Source: Pseudomonadota bacterium (lineage in GTDB: Bacteria; Pseudomonadota; Gammaproteobacteria; Steroidobacterales; Steroidobacteraceae). From it: a DNA stretch of 10,916 bases. The stretch covers positions 1 through 10,916 of the forward strand of contig JAFEDW010000049.1 in the NCBI GenBank assembly GCA_018241455.1, read 5' to 3'. The first letter of the stretch is position 1, and every line of letters begins with the position of its first letter. Under the pieces are notes generated by a model. The model searched no databases, had not been told where the DNA came from, and saw nothing but the letters and a program-made list of their open reading frames with translations. Position numbers and translations under genes: made by a program. Shown here piece by piece: positions 1-6,782 of the stretch.

Positions 1-546
1 CTGTCCGGCGCGGTGCTGCTGGCTGCCGCCGGCATCGCCGTACAGCGAAATGGACTGGTCATGCCGGCCGAGGAGCCGTTCGATTCCGCGTCGTTGACGG
101 CGGCGATTGCCGCCGCGAGTGGCCGCAGCTACCCGCAGTTCGTCTCGCGCAATGTCTGGCAGCGGTTGAACGCGTCGCCGGGGCGTTGGGCGTCGCCGGA
201 GGTGCGCGCCCGCGCCGTCGACTGGCTGCGCGTCGCCGACCTGTTGCTGCACGACGGCCGCTTCGAAGGCACGCAGGTGGTGCCGCCGGGCTGGTTGCAG
301 CGCCTGCGTCCGCTGCGCACCGCGCCCGGCGCCGAGCCGTTCGCCGATCGCGACATGTACTACCTGCGCGGCCAGGGTGCGACGCGACTGTGGCTGGCGC
401 CGCGCTTCGAACTGGCGATCCTGAGCGTCGCCAGTACTGCGGCCTCCAACGACGAAACGCGCTTGCCCAACATGATCGTGCGCGCGCTGCGCGAACAGCC
501 CGGCATCAGCGGCACCAGCCTCAATGACCTGGTTCCGGGCCACTAA
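1..546 (+). CDS. Serine hydrolase, beta-lactamase/penicillin-binding family (C-terminal part, 5' end outside window)
   Basis: The reading frame is open from the first base of the window and ends with TAA at 544-546, leaving 181 residues; the true start lies upstream. The block around residues 65-105 (RAVDWLRVADLLLHDGRFEG, then QVVPPGWLQRL) is the pattern seen in the C-terminal half of class C beta-lactamase-like hydrolases, where a conserved Asp-Gly-rich turn and a Pro-x-x-Trp-Leu helix follow the catalytic domain. The segment YYLRGQGATRLWLAP near residues 120-134 fits the position of the strand that carries the Lys/His-x-Gly motif in this family. The catalytic Ser-x-x-Lys and Tyr-x-Asn would be upstream and cannot be checked. 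Members act on beta-lactam-like, peptide or ester substrates, usually in the periplasm; the substrate here is unknown. The downstream gene follows after only 29 bases, so the two may be co-transcribed. An esterase or D-peptidase role is equally possible. Confidence 0.75.
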   Translation: MSGAVLLAAAGIAVQRNGLVMPAEEPFDSASLTAAIAAASGRSYPQFVSRNVWQRLNASPGRWASPEVRARAVDWLRVADLLLHDGRFEGTQVVPPGWLQRLRPLRTAPGAEPFADRDMYYLRGQGATRLWLAPRFELAILSVASTAASNDETRLPNMIVRALREQPGISGTSLNDLVPGH

Positions 547-562
547 TGGTGCGAGCAGATCC

Positions 563-569
563 AGAGGAG
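563..569 (+). promoter_or_regulatory. Shine-Dalgarno that fixes the start of the carbonic anhydrase gene
   Basis: The sequence AGAGGAG lies 6 bases before the GTG at 576. An ATG at 546, overlapping the upstream stop codon, is in the same frame but has no ribosome binding site of this quality. The extra ten residues it would add do not resemble the start of the family, so GTG 576 is preferred. Confidence 0.7.
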
Positions 570-575
570 CCAGCG

Positions 576-1106
576 GTGAATTTCGCATTCGAGGGCAAGC
601 GGCTGCAGACCGCGAGCGATTTCTATTACGTGGCACCCGGCGCGCAGCTGATCGGCGATGTGCGGCTGGGCGATGGCGCGAGCATCTGGTTCAACGCAGT
701 GCTGCGCGCCGATGACGACTGCATCGAGATCGGCGCCGGCAGCAACGTGCAGGATGCGAGCGTGATCCACTGCGATGCGGGCATGCCGACGCGCGTCGGC
801 TGCAACGTGACGATCGGCCACCGCGTGCTGCTGCACGGCTGCACGATCGGCGACGACACATTGGTCGGCAATGGCGCCATCGTGCTCGACGGAGCCCGCA
901 TTGGCAGCCATTGCCTGGTCGGCGCCGGCTCGATGGTGACGCCCGGCAAGGCGTTCGCCGACGGCAGCGTGTTGATGGGCGCGCCGGCGCGCGTGATCCG
1001 CACCGCCGGGGCGCGCGAGCTCGAGATGATCGAGCACGCCGCGCGTTCCTACCAGGAGCGCATCCGGCGCTACCGGCGCGAGCGCATCGGCGGGCAGGCT
1101 CCATGA
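576..1106 (+). CDS. Gamma-class carbonic anhydrase family protein (left-handed beta-helix)
   Basis: A 176-residue protein starting at GTG 576 behind a strong Shine-Dalgarno. It shows the hexapeptide-repeat pattern of a left-handed beta-helix across residues 20-130, with the signatures SIWFNAVLRAD (36-46), NVQDASVIH (57-65), IGHRVLLHG (80-88) and a closing GAPARVIR stretch. The three metal-ligand histidines of gamma carbonic anhydrases are all present (His65, His82, His87), as are the conserved Arg44 and Gln59. Enzymes of the family are trimers that hydrate CO2 to bicarbonate in the cytoplasm. Many bacterial homologues of this length lack the acidic loop of the archaeal Cam enzyme and have weak or untested activity, so carbonic anhydrase activity is likely but not certain. 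A related acyltransferase-like role cannot be excluded. Its stop codon overlaps the start of the adaptor gene (ATGA at 1103-1106), so it appears to be in the same operon as the export system. Confidence 0.9.
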   Translation: MNFAFEGKRLQTASDFYYVAPGAQLIGDVRLGDGASIWFNAVLRADDDCIEIGAGSNVQDASVIHCDAGMPTRVGCNVTIGHRVLLHGCTIGDDTLVGNGAIVLDGARIGSHCLVGAGSMVTPGKAFADGSVLMGAPARVIRTAGARELEMIEHAARSYQERIRRYRRERIGGQAP

Positions 1107-2428
1107 GCGCTCATAGCGAACAGCCGGCAGGCGGCACCGGCGCCGGCGCAGCCGGGGACCGCGGGGCGCTGCTGGGGCGCTTGCGCATCGACGCGCACGA
1201 GCGCGATGCGCCGGCGCAAGGCGCAGGCGCGGCGCTGTGGCGCCGCTGGCCGGTGCGCGTGGCCGCGCTGCTGGTGCTGCTGGCGCTCGGCCTTGTCGGC
1301 TGGTGGATCGGGCGCGGCCCGAACGTCGAGGTGCAACTCGCCACCGCAGTGGTCGCCAGTCCGGCGCAGGGTCCGGCCGCGGTGCTGCAGGCGAGTGGCT
1401 ATGTGACCGCGCGGCGCCAGGCGACGGTGTCGGCGCAGATCACCGGCACGCTGCGCGAAGTGCTCATCGAGGAAGGCGAGCACGTACGGGCAGGGCAGGT
1501 CCTGGCGCGCCTCGACGATTCGGCGCTGCAGGCCAGCCTTGCGCAGGCGCGCGCGCAACTCGCCTCGGCGCAGGCGCTGGCCGTGCAGCTCGAAGCGCAG
1601 CTGGCGCAGGCCCGACGCGACACGCAACGCGCGCAGGACCTGATCGATCGCCAGCTGGTCTCGAAGCAGGCGCTGGAAACGGCGCAGACGCAGCAGGCGA
1701 CGCTGGCCGCGCAGCTGCAGTCGCAGCAACGCCAGGTCGCAGTCGCCGAGGCGGCCGTGAATGGCGCGCAGGTGCAACTCGACTACTGCACGGTGCGCGC
1801 GCCGTTCGCCGGCGTCATCGTCGCCAAGGCCGCGCAGGCCGGCGAGATCATCTCGCCGATCTCGGCCGGCGGCGGCTTCACGCGCACCGGCGTCGGCACG
1901 ATCGTCGACATGGATTCGCTCGAAATCGAAGTCGACGTCAACGAGTCGTACATCAACCGCGTGCAACCACAGCAGCCCGCACAGGCGCTGCTCGACGCCT
2001 ATCCGGACTGGAACATCCCGGCGCACGTGATCGCGATCATTCCGACCGCGGACCGCAACAAGGCCACGGTCAAGGTGCGCGTGGGCCTCGACCAGAAGGA
2101 TCCGCGCATCCTGCCCGACATGGGCGTGCGCGTTTCGTTCCTCGAGAGCAAGCCCGCCAATGGCGCCGCGCTGGCGCCTGTGCCCGGCGTGCTGGTGCCG
2201 TCCAGCGCCGTCGTGAGCGTCGGCGGCGCAGATGGCGGTGAGCCGGCGGGCAGTGTAGTTTATGAAGTGGTGGACGGCCGCGCGCACGCGCGCACCGTCA
2301 CGCCCGGGCAGGTTTACGGCGCACTGCAGTCGGTGACTGGCATCGATGCCGGCATGCGCGTGGTGCGCGCGCCGCCGCCCAATCTGAAGGACGGCGCGCG
2401 CGTCACGATCGGCGCGGACGCCAGGTAG
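1103..2428 (+). CDS. Efflux periplasmic adaptor (HlyD/MacA-type membrane fusion protein)
   Basis: A 441-residue adaptor that would link an inner-membrane ABC exporter to an outer-membrane channel. The order of parts is: a cytoplasmic N-terminal tail (1-46), one membrane anchor (about 50-70, rich in Ala/Leu/Val and ending GWWIGRG), the first lipoyl half (about 103-138), a long Ala/Gln-rich alpha-helical hairpin (about 140-225), the second lipoyl half (VRAPFAGVIVAKAAQAGEII, 231-250), a beta-barrel domain (about 265-345) and a membrane-proximal domain with PGVLVPSSAVV near 361-371. There is no lipobox, so it is anchored by the helix rather than by lipid. Length is in the usual range for MacA-like proteins (about 370-450). 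The ATG overlaps the stop of the carbonic anhydrase gene by 4 bases, and the ATPase follows after 56 bases. Substrate is unknown; the family handles macrolides, peptides, siderophores and lipid-like compounds. Confidence 0.92.
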   Translation: MSAHSEQPAGGTGAGAAGDRGALLGRLRIDAHERDAPAQGAGAALWRRWPVRVAALLVLLALGLVGWWIGRGPNVEVQLATAVVASPAQGPAAVLQASGYVTARRQATVSAQITGTLREVLIEEGEHVRAGQVLARLDDSALQASLAQARAQLASAQALAVQLEAQLAQARRDTQRAQDLIDRQLVSKQALETAQTQQATLAAQLQSQQRQVAVAEAAVNGAQVQLDYCTVRAPFAGVIVAKAAQAGEIISPISAGGGFTRTGVGTIVDMDSLEIEVDVNESYINRVQPQQPAQALLDAYPDWNIPAHVIAIIPTADRNKATVKVRVGLDQKDPRILPDMGVRVSFLESKPANGAALAPVPGVLVPSSAVVSVGGADGGEPAGSVVYEVVDGRAHARTVTPGQVYGALQSVTGIDAGMRVVRAPPPNLKDGARVTIGADAR

Positions 2429-2447
2429 CCGCGCGGCGGCTGCGCGG
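2429..2447 (+). other. Small GC-rich hairpin between adaptor and ATPase genes
   Basis: CCGCGC at 2429-2434 pairs perfectly with GCGCGG at 2442-2447 around a 7-base loop. It begins directly after the adaptor stop codon. There is no T-run behind it, so it is not a classical intrinsic terminator. It could slow RNA decay or tune the ratio of adaptor to ATPase, but in DNA this GC-rich a 6-bp stem may also be chance. Confidence 0.3.
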
Positions 2448-2484
2448 AATCGACACGGAATCATCGCGACATGGGCGGGCAGGC

Positions 2485-3180
2485 ATGAATACGTTGGTGC
2501 AGTTGCAGAACGTCAGCAAGACCTATACGCGCGGCTTGCAGAAGGTCGAGGTGCTGCACGGCATCGACCTGGCGATCGAAACGGGCGATTTCATCGCACT
2601 GATGGGCCCGTCCGGTTCGGGCAAGACGACGCTGCTGAACCTGATCGGCGGACTCGATGCGCCGACCGGCGGCAGCATCAACGTCGGCGGCGAGCGCATC
2701 GACCTGTTGTCGGAAAACGCGCTGGCGAAATGGCGCGCCGCGCATGTCGGCTTCGTGTTCCAGTTCTACAACCTGCTGGCGACGCTGAGCGCGCGCCGCA
2801 ATGTCGAGTTGCCGCTGCTGCTGACGCGGCTGTCGGCGGCGCAACGCCGCGCGCGTGCCGACATCGCGCTGCAGCTGGTCGGACTCGCCGACCGCGCGGC
2901 GCACAAGCCCGGCGAACTGTCCGGCGGCCAGCAGCAGCGCGTGGCGATTGCCCGCGCCATCGTCTCCGATCCGGCGCTGCTGGTGTGCGACGAACCGACC
3001 GGCGATCTCGACCGGCAGTCCGCCGCGGAGGTGCTGACCTTGCTGCAGCAGCTCAACCGCGAACACGGCAAGACCATCATCATGGTGACGCACGATCCGA
3101 AGGCGGCCGAGTTCGCGCGCCGCACGGTGTTCCTCGACAAGGGCACGCTGGCCGATTCCAGCGTGCGTCCGGCGGCGTGA
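2485..3180 (+). CDS. ABC exporter ATP-binding subunit, MacB/LolD type
   Basis: A 231-residue stand-alone nucleotide-binding domain that powers the neighbouring permeases. All catalytic motifs are intact: Walker A GPSGSGKTT (41-49), Q-loop Gln93 in FVFQFYNLL, signature LSGGQ (145-149) followed by QQRVAIARA, Walker B LLVCDE (165-170), D-loop GDLD (173-176) and the switch His203 in VTHD. The FVFQFYNLLATLSARRNVELPL stretch (split here across residues 90-111) is typical of the LolD/MacB/FtsE-type subfamily. Length matches LolD-like proteins, so the permease is not fused to it as it is in E. coli MacB. The start ATG is preceded by GGGCAGG-like purine-rich sequence rather than a strong Shine-Dalgarno. 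The stop overlaps the next start (GTGA at 3177-3180). Confidence 0.95.
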   Translation: MNTLVQLQNVSKTYTRGLQKVEVLHGIDLAIETGDFIALMGPSGSGKTTLLNLIGGLDAPTGGSINVGGERIDLLSENALAKWRAAHVGFVFQFYNLLATLSARRNVELPLLLTRLSAAQRRARADIALQLVGLADRAAHKPGELSGGQQQRVAIARAIVSDPALLVCDEPTGDLDRQSAAEVLTLLQQLNREHGKTIIMVTHDPKAAEFARRTVFLDKGTLADSSVRPAA

Positions 3181-4340
3181 AATACCTGCAACTGGTGTGG
3201 GCGGCGCTGCTGCGCCGCAAGACGCGTACGTTGTTCACGCTGCTGTCGGTGGTCGCCGCATTCCTGCTGTTCGGCCTGCTCGACTCGGTGCGCGGCGCGT
3301 TCGCCGGCGCCGGCGCGAGCGTCAACGGCGTCAACCGACTGGTCACGATTTCCAAGATCACCTTCACGATGCAGCTGCCGAAGAGCCTGCTGGAGCGCAT
3401 CCGTGCGGTGCCGGGCGTGGCGGACGTGACTTACGCCAACTGGTTCGGCGGCATTTACCAGGACCCGAAGAATTTCTTTCCGAACGAAGCCGTGGCGCCG
3501 AATTTCATCGACGCCTATCCGGAGTGGCGCATGAGCGCCGGGCAGCGGGCGGCGTTCCGCAACACGCGCACCGGCGCGATCGTCGGTGCCAAGCTGGCGA
3601 AGCAGTTCCACTGGAAGATCGGCGACCGCATTCCATTGCAGGGCACGATCTTCCCGCAGAAGGATGGCAGCAACACCTGGACCTTCGACCTGGTCGGCAT
3701 CTACACGGTGGCCGACCCGAAGATGAAGGCGCAGGAGAACGCGCTGCTGTTCAACTGGGACTACTTCGACGAAGCGCGCCAGTTCGGCAACGGCTCGGTG
3801 GGATGGTACGTCGTGCGGATCGCCGACCCTGCGCGCGCCGACGCCATTGCCCAGCAGATCGATGCAATATCCGCCAATTCCGACCATGAGACCAAGACAC
3901 AAAGCGAACACGCCTTCCAGCTCGCGTTCCTGAGCCAGTTCGGTGACATCGGGCTGATCGTCGGCGCGATCATGGCGGCGGTGTTCTTCACGCTGATCCT
4001 GCTGACCGGCAACACGATGGCGCAGGCGGTGCGCGAGCGGATTCCCGAACTCGCGATCCTCAAGACCATCGGCTTTACCAGCGGCAGCGTGCTGGGGCTC
4101 CTGCTGGCCGAGGCGATCCTGCTGCTGCTGCTCGGCGGCGTGGCCGGCGTGCTGATTGCCGGTAGCGTGGCCGGCGGCCTGGAGGCGACCACCGGCGCCG
4201 TGTTTCCGCCGATCGTTGGTTCCGCAGCGGTGTGGGCGCGTGCGCTCGGCCTGATGCTGCTGATCGGATTGGTGGTCGGCGCACTGCCGGCCTATCGCGG
4301 CCTGCGGCTGCGCATCGTCGATGCGCTGGCAGGGCGCTGA
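3177..4340 (+). CDS. ABC transporter permease, FtsX/MacB family (first of two)
   Basis: A 387-residue inner-membrane permease. The GTG start overlaps the ATPase stop by 4 bases and has no Shine-Dalgarno of its own, pointing to translational coupling. Layout is the standard four-helix FtsX type: helix 1 at about 17-39 (LFTLLSVVAAFLLFGLL), a large periplasmic domain (about 40-255), then helices at about 256-278, 302-335 and 349-372. The coupling segment RERIPELAILKTIGF (287-300) is the conserved region that contacts the ATPase in MacB-type transporters. The periplasmic domain corresponds to the MacB-type core, with a GAIVGAKLAKQFHWKIGDRI-like segment at about 133-152. Such permeases work by mechanotransmission, moving substrate through the periplasmic adaptor rather than across the inner membrane. 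It presumably pairs with the product of the next gene to form a heterodimer. Confidence 0.92.
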   Translation: MKYLQLVWAALLRRKTRTLFTLLSVVAAFLLFGLLDSVRGAFAGAGASVNGVNRLVTISKITFTMQLPKSLLERIRAVPGVADVTYANWFGGIYQDPKNFFPNEAVAPNFIDAYPEWRMSAGQRAAFRNTRTGAIVGAKLAKQFHWKIGDRIPLQGTIFPQKDGSNTWTFDLVGIYTVADPKMKAQENALLFNWDYFDEARQFGNGSVGWYVVRIADPARADAIAQQIDAISANSDHETKTQSEHAFQLAFLSQFGDIGLIVGAIMAAVFFTLILLTGNTMAQAVRERIPELAILKTIGFTSGSVLGLLLAEAILLLLLGGVAGVLIAGSVAGGLEATTGAVFPPIVGSAAVWARALGLMLLIGLVVGALPAYRGLRLRIVDALAGR

Positions 4341-4347
4341 GGGCCAC

Positions 4348-5679
4348 ATGCAACGACGCAGGAACAAGTGGGTGGCGTTTGCCGCGTGGCTCGGCATCTG
4401 GCTGTGCCTGCTGGCGGCATTGGCGCTGCTGATGCTCGTGCCGGGCTGGATCCTGCCGTTGCTGCTGGCGCCGCTGGTGGCCTGGCTGGCGGCCACGCGC
4501 ATCGGCCGGCAGACCTGGTCGGCGACCGAAGTGGCGATCGCGACGATTCCGCAGCGACTCGGGTCATCCTCGGTGGTCGTCGTCGGTATTGCGGGCGTCG
4601 TCGGCGTGCTGGTGGCGCTGCTGGCCATGGCGGCCGGTTTCGCCGCGACCCTGCAGCAGAGCGGCAGCGATGACACCGCGATCGTGCTGCGTGCCGGCGC
4701 GCAGACGGAACTCAATTCGGTGCTCGACCACGACACCGTGACGCTGGTGTCGCAGCTGCCGATGGTGCGGCATACGCAGGCGGGCCAGCCGATTGCCTCG
4801 AGCGAACTCGTGGTCGTGGCGGCGCTGCCGAAGCGCAGCACCGGCCTCGACGCCAACGTCGAGGTGCGCGGCGTCGGCGAGCGCGCCTGGGACCTGCGGC
4901 CGAAGCTGCGCCTGATCGCCGGCCGCAAGTTCAGTCCGGGATTGCGCGAGCTGATCGTCGGCAAGCGCGCGCTGGAGCAGTTTGCCGGTGTCGGCATCGG
5001 TTCGACGCTGAAGCTCAACGGACAGGACTGGCGGATCGTCGGCGAATTCGAGGCGGGCGATGCCAACGATTCGGACCTGTGGGGCGACTTCGAAGTCGTC
5101 GGGCCGGCCTACCGGCGGGGCTCGAGCGCCACCTCGGTTACCGTGCGGCTGACCGATGCCAGCGCGTTCGAATCCTTCAGGGCCGCGTTGGCCACCGACC
5201 CGCGCATCAAGGTCGACGTCAAGACGACGCGCGATTATTTCAACGAGCAGTCGGCGCAGCTGACCAAGCTGATCAACGGCCTCGGCACCGCCATCGGGCT
5301 GATCATGGGCATCGGAGCGGTGTTCGGCGCGCTCAACAGCATGTACGCCGCGGTGGCGGCGCGCACGCGCGAGATCGCCACGTTGCGTGCGGTCGGTTTC
5401 CGTGCGCTGCCTGTGATCGTCTCGGTCATGCTCGAGACGATGCTGCTGGCGACGCTGGGCGGGGCGATCGGCGCCGCGATCGCCTGGCTGCTGTTCAACA
5501 ACTACACCGCCTCGACGCTGGGCGCGAACTTCACGCAGATCGTGTTCGCGTTCCAGGTCACGCCCGAGTTGCTGTGGCGCGGCCTGAAGTGGGCGCTGGC
5601 GATCGGCCTATTGGGCGGATTGTTCCCGGCGTTGCGCGCGGCGCGCATGTCGGTGACCGACGGGCTGCGCGAGCTGTAG
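4348..5679 (+). CDS. ABC transporter permease, FtsX/MacB family (second), with extra N-terminal membrane segments
   Basis: A 443-residue permease. ATG 4348 is preferred over the in-frame ATG 4321, because 4321 lies within the upstream gene and a GAGGG Shine-Dalgarno (4339-4343) stands just before 4348. From residue 57 onward it is a normal FtsX-type permease: helix at about 75-99, periplasmic domain to about 310, helices at about 311-335, 355-385 and 408-430, and the coupling motif ARTREIATLRAVGF (338-351). Before that lies a strongly hydrophobic stretch (about residues 9-50, with a Pro-Gly-Trp break at 32-34) that should form one or two additional membrane helices not found in ordinary four-helix members. 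It shares only family-level similarity with the first permease, consistent with a heterodimer. The next gene is on the opposite strand 23 bases beyond the stop, so the operon ends here. No clear intrinsic terminator is visible in that gap. Confidence 0.9.
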   Translation: MQRRRNKWVAFAAWLGIWLCLLAALALLMLVPGWILPLLLAPLVAWLAATRIGRQTWSATEVAIATIPQRLGSSSVVVVGIAGVVGVLVALLAMAAGFAATLQQSGSDDTAIVLRAGAQTELNSVLDHDTVTLVSQLPMVRHTQAGQPIASSELVVVAALPKRSTGLDANVEVRGVGERAWDLRPKLRLIAGRKFSPGLRELIVGKRALEQFAGVGIGSTLKLNGQDWRIVGEFEAGDANDSDLWGDFEVVGPAYRRGSSATSVTVRLTDASAFESFRAALATDPRIKVDVKTTRDYFNEQSAQLTKLINGLGTAIGLIMGIGAVFGALNSMYAAVAARTREIATLRAVGFRALPVIVSVMLETMLLATLGGAIGAAIAWLLFNNYTASTLGANFTQIVFAFQVTPELLWRGLKWALAIGLLGGLFPALRAARMSVTDGLREL

Positions 5680-5702
5680 CGTCCGGGCCGCGCGCCGCTT
5701 CG

Positions 5703-6605
5703 TCAGGGCAACTCGACCGCGGCCTCGAAGGCAATCACCGCTTCGCCGGCGATCTGCACGCCGCCGATCGATGGACCCGCGCGCTGCATGCGCACGTGCA
5801 CGAGGCCGGGCCGGCCGACGTGATGTCCCTGCCGGCCGGTGAACCGCAGTTCGCCATCGCGCTCCGGAACGAGGCCCAGCGCTTGCAGGCGCATGGCCAG
5901 CAAGGCGTGCGCATTGCCGCTGACCGGATCTTCATCGATACCGATCGCCGGGCAGAACATGCGCGCCTCGGTATCGCAATCCGGTACCGCCGGCGCGAGC
6001 GTGTAGGCGAAGTAGCCGGGCGGACAACGCGCGGCCGACAGCGCGGCGAGCCGGCCAAGGTCGGGCCGGAGCCGCGCCAGCGTCGCGCCGTCGCGCACGG
6101 CGATCAATGCGCGTGCCCGGCGGTCACCGGCCACGATGGCCGGGCAGCGCGGGTCGAGATCGTCCGCCGCCAGCCCCAGCGCCGCCAGTACCTCGCGCAA
6201 GCTTTCATCCGCCAGTTCCTCGTGCAGCGGCGGTGGCGGCTGGCTGAAGTAGTAGCGCACGCCCGGTGAGGCCGTGTCGCGGCCGGCCTCGATGATGCCG
6301 CTGCGCTGTTTCTGGCGGCGGCACGCAGGGAGTCCCAACGCATCGCGCACCGCGTGCACCGCGAGCGTTGCATGGCCAACAAAGGCGGTTTCAGCGCGCG
6401 GCGTGAAGAAGCGCACGCGCAGGTCGTGATCGGATCCGTCGGGTGGCAGCACGAAGGCCGTGTCGCCGCCGCGCAGTTCGCGCGCGATCGATTGCAGTTC
6501 CGCTTCCGCCAGTCGCTCTGCATCGAGCACGACCACAGCCGGGTTGCCCGCAAAGCGCTCCGCCGTGAACGCATCGACCTGGAATATGCGCACGCGCCGC
6601 GCCAT
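5703..6605 (-). CDS. PhzF-family isomerase/epimerase-like protein
   Basis: A 300-residue protein on the minus strand, the normal length for the family. Both halves of the diaminopimelate-epimerase-like fold are visible: VRIFQVDAFTAERFAGNPAVVVL (about 5-27), GDTAFVLP (47-54), FFTPRAETAFVGHATL (66-81) and, in the second half, GIDEDPVSGNAHALLA (222-237). His78 and Asp226 match conserved active-site positions of PhzF. The residue at the position of the catalytic Glu45 of PhzF is Asp48 here. PhzF isomerises dihydro-hydroxyanthranilate in phenazine synthesis, but most family members stand outside phenazine loci and their substrates are unknown. No other phenazine genes are present, so only family membership is claimed. 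ATG 6605 is preferred to the upstream ATG 6635, as the family starts right before the VRIFQVDAF motif. The gene converges on the export operon and diverges from the riboswitch operon. Confidence 0.88.
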   Translation of the reverse strand: MARRVRIFQVDAFTAERFAGNPAVVVLDAERLAEAELQSIARELRGGDTAFVLPPDGSDHDLRVRFFTPRAETAFVGHATLAVHAVRDALGLPACRRQKQRSGIIEAGRDTASPGVRYYFSQPPPPLHEELADESLREVLAALGLAADDLDPRCPAIVAGDRRARALIAVRDGATLARLRPDLGRLAALSAARCPPGYFAYTLAPAVPDCDTEARMFCPAIGIDEDPVSGNAHALLAMRLQALGLVPERDGELRFTGRQGHHVGRPGLVHVRMQRAGPSIGGVQIAGEAVIAFEAAVELP

Positions 6606-6646
6606 CGTGATCCGCCTGGTTATCGAGCGCCACATGGTAACCGAAG

Positions 6647-6675
6647 CCGTCAGCGGCGCCGTCGCATGCTATAGT
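6647..6675 (+). promoter_or_regulatory. Probable sigma70-type promoter of the thiamine operon
   Basis: TATAGT at 6670-6675 is a good -10 box. CCGTCA at 6647-6652 is a weak -35 candidate (3 of 6 matches) at the ideal 17-base spacing. Transcription would begin near 6681-6683, directly at the 5' edge of the TPP aptamer, leaving almost no leader before the riboswitch. It lies in the only sizeable non-coding gap of the window, between the divergent PhzF-like gene and the receptor gene. Confidence 0.6.
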
Positions 6676-6725
6676 TCGCAGCGCAAACCTTGGGGTGGCC
6701 CTGGCTTGGGGCCTGAGATGCCGGC

Positions 6726-6768
6726 GATACCGGCGAACCCGTTGAACCTGATCCGGTTGATACCGGCG
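6726..6768 (+). repeat. 10-base direct repeat inside the aptamer (6726-6735 and 6759-6768)
   Basis: GATACCGGCG occurs at 6726-6735 and again at 6759-6768, 33 bases apart. The first copy forms the loop and 3' strand of the optional hairpin; the second forms the loop and 3' strand of P5. The two helices could exchange strands. Confidence 0.7.
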
Positions 6769-6770
6769 TA

Positions 6771-6775
6771 GGGAG
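6771..6775 (+). promoter_or_regulatory. Shine-Dalgarno embedded in the riboswitch
   Basis: GGGAG lies 7 bases before GTG 6783 and is part of the conserved GTAGGGA end of the THI box. This placement decides the start of the receptor gene: the in-frame ATG at 6795 would be 19 bases from this site. It also means that a ligand-stabilised aptamer would hide the ribosome binding site. Confidence 0.75.
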
Positions 6776-6782
6776 CAGGTCC

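Larger units (their letters stand above)
6687..6780 (+). promoter_or_regulatory. TPP riboswitch (THI-box aptamer)
   Basis: The conserved THI-box blocks occur in the right order and spacing. GGGGTG (6692-6697) and CTGAGA (6713-6718) border a P3 hairpin, GGCCC 6697-6701 with GGGCC 6709-6713. An optional hairpin follows (GCCGG 6720-6724 with CCGGC 6730-6734), then AACCC (6736-6740), which can pair with GGGG as P2. The pyrophosphate-sensing arm reads TTGAACCTGATC (6742-6753), with CCGG 6753-6756 pairing with CCGG 6763-6766, then GCGTAGGGAG (6766-6775). A terminal P1 can form between ACCT 6687-6690 and AGGT 6777-6780. The aptamer binds thiamine pyrophosphate. No terminator-like stem with a T-run lies between aptamer and start codon, and the GGGAG of the conserved 3' element doubles as Shine-Dalgarno. 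Control is therefore probably at translation initiation, shutting off receptor, transporter and kinase when TPP is plentiful. Confidence 0.96.

Noticed and set aside
1070..2464. Minus-strand open frame opposite the adaptor gene
   Set aside because: The translation is Arg/His/Ala-rich and repetitive with no fold signature; it mirrors the coiled-coil coding region.
2766..5066. Long minus-strand open frame (about 766 codons) across the ABC ATPase and permeases
   Set aside because: It is a GC-skew shadow: Ser/Arg/Ala-rich, no recognisable motif, and it covers three well-supported genes on the other strand.
5680..5702. Possible bidirectional terminator between the converging permease and PhzF-like genes
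   Set aside because: The 23-base gap is GC-rich but has no convincing stem followed by a T-run on either strand.
5703..6605. Phenazine biosynthesis locus
   Set aside because: Only one PhzF-family gene is present, with no phzA-E or phzG neighbours; such orphan family members are common and of unknown function.
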